Below the pieces are notes generated by a model. That model was not told the origin of the DNA. It was given only the letters and a program-made list of their open reading frames with translations, and searched no databases. Shown piece after piece: positions 18,635 to 23,466 of a stretch of 23,466 nucleotides of DNA; the stretch's first letter is position 1; every line of letters begins with the position of its first letter. Made by a program: the position numbers and the translations under genes. Origin of the DNA: Hymenoscyphus infarciens (lineage: Eukaryota > Ascomycota > Leotiomycetes > Helotiales > Helotiaceae); NCBI GenBank assembly GCA_001414345.1, contig LLCB01000552.1, positions 1 through 23,466 of the forward strand, in the 5' to 3' direction.

Positions 18635-19102
18635 CAGTCGGTGGCCAGTCAGAAGTCTTCGGACACTTGCCTTTTTACACCATTTCTCAATTGACTTTCT
18701 AACTTAACAAGTGCTACTCTTTATATATAGATAATATTTAACTATAGTGTAATAGTTGACTAATTCGAGCCTTTTATATAGAGTTCTCTATATGATATCT
18801 AGTGATGCTTCTTGGTTGTTTAACCAAAAGGATTTACAGCTAGTGAACGTCGGCTTTAGCTAAAGCTACACTACAAAAGGCCCGAAAATGCTAGAATTCC
18901 AGACCTACCTACATTGGTCTACTTTTGTTAGTGATTATATACTTTAGAAACTAAACCTAATTGTTAAGCTAAAGAGGTTCAATCTCAAGTATTGCAGAAG
19001 AGCAATATTAGAACGATTTTCAACAAATTATTAAAGACCGTGAGTTTTAGTAGTTTTTGGTGTAAAGAAAGCAAGTGTCCAAAGACTTCTGACCACCGAC
19101 TG
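18635..19102. mobile_element. 468-bp non-autonomous Tc1/mariner-type element
   Basis: The left end cagtcggtgg and the right end ccaccgactg form terminal inverted repeats. Aligning left 18635-18684 to right 19053-19102 gives about 50 bp of similarity with few substitutions and a four-base insertion (ccag) on the left. Both ends are flanked by TA (18633-18634 and 19103-19104), the target of Tc1/mariner transposases, and CAGT is a common terminus in that superfamily. The interior is AT-rich with no transposase frame, so movement would need an enzyme supplied from elsewhere. RIP-like composition inside suggests it was once multi-copy. Confidence 0.8.
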
Positions 19103-19236
19103 TATACTACTACGCAGTAGCTTTATAGTAGAACCTGTTCTTGTAACAATTAAAAATAAAAACACAGCTTCAACAATTTATCTTTTCTCTACCTCAGCCA
19201 CACATCTCACGTCTCAAATTCAAAGACACATCTCGC

Positions 19237-20172
19237 TTAAGCGAAGGTTTCCTTATGTGCCTTCACCCACTCCACAAAATACATAGGCTCCTCTCCACTG
19301 TAATTCTTAACATTCGCCATGGCTTCCTTGTACTGCTCACCCTCAAACATCTCAGTTCCGCCCGCTTCGAACCTCGTTACAAGCGCATCCACCAACGTCT
19401 GGGCAACAAACTTCGGCATCCCATTATCCTCAAACACCATCAAACACTCCTCCTTCCCAATCTCCACAATTTTAATCTCCTTGCCTACAATACTTCCAAT
19501 TACCCTCACCATCTCCCTCTGACTTAAAAGCTCCGGTCCACAGAGGCGGATAAAGTCCTTCCCTTCCGTACTCTTTGGCCCCGCCGCGACAAGCTTCCCA
19601 GCAACCTTCCCAATATCTTCCGGGGTGATATTATCATAAGTCAACTCGGGATAAAAAAGCCTGGCCACACCCACTTCTTTGATCCCTTTCGCATACCATC
19701 GCGCTGCATTAGTCGCGAAAAAGGCAGGTCGAACAGCTACATATCCTCCTTTCCCAAACACCTCCTCGAGCGCAATCTCCGCTTGGGCATGCATAAACCC
19801 GAGGATGTTTTGCTTCGTAACTTCCCGGATGTCTTCTTGAATACTAGTGCTACTCAAGAACACGACGAATTCGATCCCACCCTCTTTCAATGCTTCGAAT
19901 GCGGGCCTCATATCAACCCCAAAGGTAAGGTAGACGAAAGCGTGTTTTGCTCCAGTCTTGGTGGCTGCGCCTTTGAGAGTATCCGGTTTGGTGAGGTCAC
20001 CCTGAACCCTTTCGAACCCACCTTCTTTCTCTTTGGTTGAAGTGATGGCTGGGATGACTTTTGTGGTATCTCGCATGCAGAGGTAGACTTTTGCTCCGGC
20101 TTTTTGAGCAGCAAGCGCGGCGGAGGAGCCTACGCCACCGGTTGGGCCGAATATAAGGGTTTTGGTAGACAT
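19237..20172 (-). CDS. NmrA-like NAD(P)-binding protein
   Basis: A 311-residue member of the atypical short-chain dehydrogenase/NmrA family. GPTGGVGSS (9-17) is the glycine-rich dinucleotide-binding loop right after the first strand (KTLIFGPTG). VYLCMRDTTK (about 29-38) has the Arg after the second strand that often favours NADPH. VVFLSSTS (about 127-134) corresponds to the central strand, and VAVRPAFFATN to the segment near the substrate pocket. The YxxxK catalytic pair is not evident, as in NmrA itself, so it may be a redox sensor or regulator rather than an enzyme; isoflavone or quinone reductase-like activity is the alternative. The frame is open for 59 more codons upstream (to 20349), but that part is pyrimidine-rich and non-family, so I start at MSTKTLIF with context TCTACCATG. 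No introns seen. Confidence 0.85.
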   Translation of the reverse strand: MSTKTLIFGPTGGVGSSAALAAQKAGAKVYLCMRDTTKVIPAITSTKEKEGGFERVQGDLTKPDTLKGAATKTGAKHAFVYLTFGVDMRPAFEALKEGGIEFVVFLSSTSIQEDIREVTKQNILGFMHAQAEIALEEVFGKGGYVAVRPAFFATNAARWYAKGIKEVGVARLFYPELTYDNITPEDIGKVAGKLVAAGPKSTEGKDFIRLCGPELLSQREMVRVIGSIVGKEIKIVEIGKEECLMVFEDNGMPKFVAQTLVDALVTRFEAGGTEMFEGEQYKEAMANVKNYSGEEPMYFVEWVKAHKETFA

Positions 20173-20349
20173 GGTAGAAGTGAGGAGTTGATTTTGGTTC
20201 TGGTTGAGCGATTTGAGTGAAGTGAGTTTGGATTGTGTGATTGAGAACTTGGTAAGAGATTCGAAAAAAAAGGGGAATTTGATGATGTATAAATAATGAG
20301 AGAAAAGGAGAGAAAAGAGTGCAGGGGATGTAGGGTTAGCAACTTGCAA

Positions 20350-20949
20350 GTGACAAATTCCGTTATGTCCGTCGCTTAAGTCCTCTTTACGGTAGCGAGG
20401 GGTGGTCGGAACTTAGTACTCGTACAGCCCGATGCTTACAAATCCTTAAGCCCTGGAAAGAAATCGCGAAATTAAACTGAGAACACAAGAAGCGCTATCG
20501 ACTACTAATTGATCACTCCATTAAAGCGTCTAGCTTTGGGGCCGTAGTTGTAGCTTTACTGACGGAAGTTCCACCTTGGTTATCTCGAAATCCGGCAATA
20601 CATCGCTACACGTAGAGGTTACTCCTCCGGGACAGCTCCCTTTTTTTCTATTGCTTGGTATTTCACTCCTCTGTGGTCTTACGTGGATCTAAGACGGGAA
20701 ACAGAGTGTTGCTCTGCCGCTCGTGGCGCATACCCTCGTGACAGCTGGCCAATCTGTGACTACTTGCCAAGTTCAGACATTATCCACAATTTTGATCCTC
20801 AGTAAACACATCCCCATCAAAAATCCCTCTCCTCATCCTTTCGACAGACAGAATACCAATCGATAGTAACTCACTACATCCAGCCCTACCTTCTCTTTTT
20901 CAGAAACTCTAACTATAATAACTAAAAAATTCCTCTCAAAAAGATAACA
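20350..20949. other. Upstream intergenic region of the NmrA-like gene
   Basis: The 5' UTR (20173-20349) and promoter of the NmrA-like gene are expected here; a weak TATA-like tataaata (minus-strand TATTTATA) lies around 20288. No gene or repeat is evident up to the AT-rich element at 20950. Confidence 0.5.
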
Positions 20950-21551
20950 GCTAACTACGGAACAGATATAAGCGAATAGGCTCATCGATTATAAGTTTTT
21001 AATTATAAACCACTACGTACTTTTAGAAGCCACCTGTGTTGAAAAGCTAGCGCTGTTCTTTACGTTTTTATATACCTATTTTACTCTCGAACTCCTCTCT
21101 TTTTAGTAACTCTTAATCTACTACTACTCTATAACTTATTATAAGAGGTATAAAGATAGGTTTAAAAGAAAGAAGAGAGAAGGAATAGTAGTACGAAAAG
21201 AACGAGTTAGAGTAAGACATTTTATAACTACTATACTACTTTGGGTATTTTATATAACCTTTTTTATGTTTTCGACTCTCTTTTAGAAAAGGCGCCTACT
21301 TTAAGCGAGGTATAAACGCCTTATATAATCTCCTACTTTTATAATTATTATTTACTTCTTCTTCTTCTTTAATTCTATAGTAATATTAAGTTAAGAGGCG
21401 GAAGTAGGAAAATAGTAGAGAAGCGCAGAGGCTTAGAAGCGTGTTTATAAAGAACGAAAGCAAAGTCTCTCTAAAAGCGCCTAATAAAAGATTTATAATT
21501 AAAAACTTATAATCGATAAGTCTATTCCCTTATGTCTGCTCTATAGCTAAC
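20950..21551. mobile_element. 602-bp RIP-mutated element with ~60-bp terminal inverted repeats
   Basis: The left end (20950 to about 21010) and the right end (about 21491-21551), read on opposite strands, share atcgattataagtttttaat exactly. The outer segments differ almost only by C/T and A/G transitions (gctaactacgg versus gttagctatag), the signature of RIP on an old inverted repeat. The interior is AT-rich with a cttcttcttcttt tract and no coding frame. A target-site duplication is not visible. It is a dead non-autonomous DNA element or MITE; superfamily unknown. Confidence 0.7.
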
Positions 21552-21745
21552 ATCTAAAAATATAGGTGAGCGAATAACTGATTAACTAGAAATCACGCGA
21601 CCAAAGGTTCCTATAATATAGGGTGAAAATCCATATTTCGACAGCACGTAACATTTTCCTATCTCTAACCTTCTATCTACTAAGAACGTTCATAAAAAGA
21701 TAAAGTAACAATAAAAAGCTCTCTCCAAAAAATCCCAACTACGTC

Positions 21746-21837
21746 AAAGAAAAAAAGAAAAGAAAAAAAGAAAAAAAGAAAAGAAAAAAAGAAAAAAAGA
21801 AAAGAAAAAAAGAAAAAAAGAAAAGAAAAAAAAGAAA
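21746..21837 (+). repeat. A/G minisatellite, 92-nt uninterrupted purine tract
   Basis: An array of roughly four units of a 21-base pattern made only of A and G (AAAAG plus AAAAAAAG twice). It could form triplex DNA or a nucleosome-excluding stretch. No gene is associated. Confidence 0.8.
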
Positions 21838-22046
21838 CTCAGAATAAACAAAGCGCCAAGCAGCCAAAACCCACACGACAAAAGACACCATTAAAAAGGC
21901 CTATCTTTCATATTTCATATTTCATGTGTCATACAAGGCTTAAAATTCTACCGCAGTTCCAAAGTTCCAAAATGTATACCTACCTTCCAAACCCTTAATC
22001 CCCACCCACCCCCAACACTAGTAGAACCCCACTCCCCCCCCTGGGA

Positions 22047-22080
22047 ACCAACCTAACCTAACCCAACCCAACCCAACCCG
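22047..22080 (+). repeat. Short CCTAA/CCCAA pentamer tract
   Basis: Pentamers of the type cctaa and cccaa run for about 30 bases, followed by cccgt pentamers. The unit length differs from the fungal telomere hexamer, so I treat it as a simple repeat. Confidence 0.7.
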
Positions 22081-22580
22081 TCCCGTCCCCTCGTAATAAA
22101 AACCTACACGAAATGTCATCTAAACCCCTCCTATATTTCCCTCCCACTCTCCCACCCCCAAGACTTAACTTCTCCATCATTCATCAGTACGTACGCACGC
22201 ACGCACCAAAACCACCCGTAAAGACCAAAAAAAGAAAAAAGAAAAACCAAAAAAAATCCAACAAAAAAAAAAATCCAAACACCTCTAATGCTCATAGGTA
22301 CATCACCAACTTCATCCAACGCACTTACCCAGAAAATGCTCGACACTCATCCAACGCCCTTACCTATCAAGCATCCACCCATCCCTCCCCACTTTATCAT
22401 ATTATATCAGGGAGTCCTCACTTACCAAGGTCCAAGGCTCATACAGTTTCCCCATTCACCTCCCCATTCACCTCCCCATTCACCTCCCTCTCTCCTCACT
22501 CCTCTTCCTCCCCAGCGAAACAACAACCCCTCCGCCCATCTTTCACCCCCCTCCCCCAAAAAAGAGTCTTTTTTGGTTTC
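22081..22580 (+). other. Low-complexity C-rich region with weak open frame
   Basis: The plus strand is open from 22113 to 22589 (158 codons), encoding a Pro/Ser/Lys-rich low-complexity sequence with a Lys-rich centre and a repeated SPFT motif. The bias follows directly from C-rich and A-rich DNA; there is no domain and no support as a gene. Alternating cgcacgcacg occurs near 22195. Confidence 0.4.
22451..22486 (+). repeat. 12-bp tandem repeat, three copies
   Basis: Three exact copies of cccattcacctc in tandem. Confidence 0.9.
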
Positions 22581-22616
22581 CTATCCTAGCCTAGCCTGGA
22601 GGTCAGGCTAGGATAG
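22581..22616. repeat. Perfect 12-bp inverted repeat at composition boundary
   Basis: ctatcctagcct and aggctaggatag are exact inverted copies around a 12-base loop. They lie at the switch from C-rich DNA to AT-rich RIP-type DNA, and may mark the end of a transposable element whose body lies to the right. Confidence 0.65.
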
Positions 22617-22949
22617 GCTAAGTAGACCCTTGTTAATAAATTAATAAATATTTAGTAAATAAAACACTAAAATGAAATAAAGACCGTGTTCTAGTAGTAC
22701 TTATCCCTCTTTTATTTAATAAATAAGTTATTTATAACTAGCGTTGCTTATTATATACTTATAAGTAGAAAAACACGGAGTTTACTCAGGCAGAAGGAGA
22801 ATATCTAGATAGTACTAAGAGACGGGGAAAGCTAATTCACTGAAAAAGACCCTACCACCAAAAAAGGGGGCTCGTTACCAGCAAAGAAAACTAAACCACA
22901 CTACTCAAAACACAACGCTTAAACCAAAAGAAGTCACTCCTTGTTTCAT

Positions 22950-23062
22950 AGAAGAAGAAAAAGAAAAGAAGAAAAGAAGAAAAAAAAAGAAAAGAAAAAG
23001 AAAAAGAAAAAAGAGAAAGAGAAAGAGAAAGAGAAAGAGAAAGAGAAAGAGAAAGAGAAAAA
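22950..23062 (+). repeat. 113-nt uninterrupted purine tract with GAGAAA hexamers
   Basis: The plus strand from 22950 to 23062 contains only A and G. The distal part, from about 23012, is a run of about eight gagaaa hexamers. It is the second pure purine tract on this strand in the last 2 kb. Confidence 0.85.
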
Positions 23063-23166
23063 CTTTAAGAAAAAGAAAGAAATTTTTTTTTTTAATGAAA
23101 AGTCCTTCTTACCTTAACCTTCTCTAGATCTAGAGCGTCTTAAAAGTAAAGAAGTCCAAGCACGAG

Positions 23167-23340
23167 TAAATCGCAAATTATAAAGTGTAAATTGTAAATT
23201 GTAAATTATAAATCGCAAAATATTACTATAACGGTACGAAATACACACTACTAGAGAAGAGGCATATGTACGGCATCCTGAATGCACCAAAAAGTCGGAT
23301 TAACTAAATCGCAAATAGGAAATCGTAAATTATAAAATGT
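23167..23340 (+). repeat. TAAATCGC / TAAATTG short repeats
   Basis: Two clusters (23167-23220 and 23305-23340) share taaatcgcaaat and aaattataaa with variants taaattg repeated several times. They look like degenerate tandem heptamers or octamers split by unrelated DNA. Confidence 0.6.
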
Positions 23341-23381
23341 TACTTTCTATAAGTATAAAAGAGAATAATTTCTAATTTAAA

Positions 23382-23452
23382 TTCCCTCTCTCTATATTTA
23401 GATTAGATAGTCTTAACTATAGTAACTAGCTAATTAGAGAATAGAGAGGGAA
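23382..23452. repeat. Imperfect inverted repeat at the window end
   Basis: ttccctctctctat (23382 onward) and its inverted counterpart atagagagggaa (23441-23452) flank an AT-rich centre, with further matching of ttagattag to ctaattag. The element may be complete or extend past the window. Confidence 0.5.
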
Positions 23453-23466
23453 AATAAAATATATAT

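Larger units (their letters stand above)
22617..23466. repeat. AT-rich, partly RIP-mutated block
   Basis: AT-rich DNA with few CpA between about 22620 and 22760, then mixed sequence, simple repeats and AT-rich DNA to the window end. No gene is supported. It probably continues as repeat DNA beyond the window. Confidence 0.5.

Noticed and set aside
6008..20172. A single biosynthetic cluster of aminomutase, P450, glycosyltransferase and NmrA-like protein
   Set aside because: Genes are 1.2-5.7 kb apart, separated by repeats, with no backbone enzyme, transporter or regulator and no shared promoter motif that I can see.
20173..20349. 59-residue N-terminal extension of the NmrA-like protein
   Set aside because: The stretch is pyrimidine-rich with Ser/Leu/Phe/Gln runs and lies before the canonical KTLIFGPTG start, so it is better explained as 5' UTR that happens to be open.
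22047..22080. Interstitial telomere
   Set aside because: Repeats are pentamers (cctaa, cccaa), not the ccctaa hexamer of filamentous fungi.
22113..22589. Plus-strand open frame of 158 codons
   Set aside because: Composition follows low-complexity C-rich and A-rich DNA, including a 12-bp tandem repeat; no domain.
1..23466. tRNA, rRNA or CRISPR features
   Set aside because: No T-loop/acceptor arrangement, rRNA-like conserved stretch or regularly spaced direct repeats were seen by eye. A tRNA scan would settle the first.

Overview
The window looks like nuclear DNA of a filamentous ascomycete (Pezizomycotina; the class cannot be fixed from the sequence). Four points support this. The genes have short introns (48-114 nt) with GT..AG ends and CTAAC/CTGAT branch-like sequences. 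Large AT-rich blocks are almost free of CpA and TpG, as expected of repeat-induced point mutation (RIP). There is a chromodomain-bearing Ty3/Gypsy relic. The gene families (NmrA-like reductase, fungal P450, ZtGT2-like glycosyltransferase, fungal lysine 2,3-aminomutase) are typical of such fungi.

Layout. 1-2201 is the 3' part of a heavily RIP-mutated Ty3/Gypsy chromovirus (RNase H, integrase, chromodomain, PPT, LTR). 2202-4492 is further RIP-mutated repeat DNA, including a minus-strand coding relic that abuts the LTR. Near 4493-4520 the composition changes abruptly to ordinary fungal DNA. 4521-6007 has no gene I can support. 6008-7798 (+) is a five-exon gene for a probably mitochondrial lysine 2,3-aminomutase with all key catalytic residues. 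A convergent gene at 9032-10912 (-) encodes a CYP7/CYP8-like cytochrome P450 with two introns. Between them lies an 86-bp foldback element.

10913-16647 is gene-poor and rich in small repeats: a dispersed TCCGAG-containing repeat, an AT-rich island with inverted ends, a 15-bp minisatellite, a possible lectin-like gene relic and a near-perfect 116-bp hairpin. 16648-17913 (-) is an intronless family 2 glycosyltransferase. 18635-19102 is a TA-flanked non-autonomous Tc1/mariner-type element. 19237-20172 (-) is an NmrA-like NAD(P)-binding protein. 20950-21551 is a RIP-mutated element with terminal inverted repeats of about 60 bp. From 21552 to the end there are only low-complexity tracts, palindromes and AT-rich relic DNA.

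The four confident genes (aminomutase, P450, glycosyltransferase, NmrA-like) are separated by repeats and show no shared promoter or pathway logic, so I do not call a biosynthetic cluster. Two points stand out. All six introns inferred in the two intron-containing genes are multiples of three, and three of them also lack in-frame stops. The window also carries at least four distinct small inverted-repeat elements of possibly mobile or small-RNA character. I found no convincing new multi-gene system.
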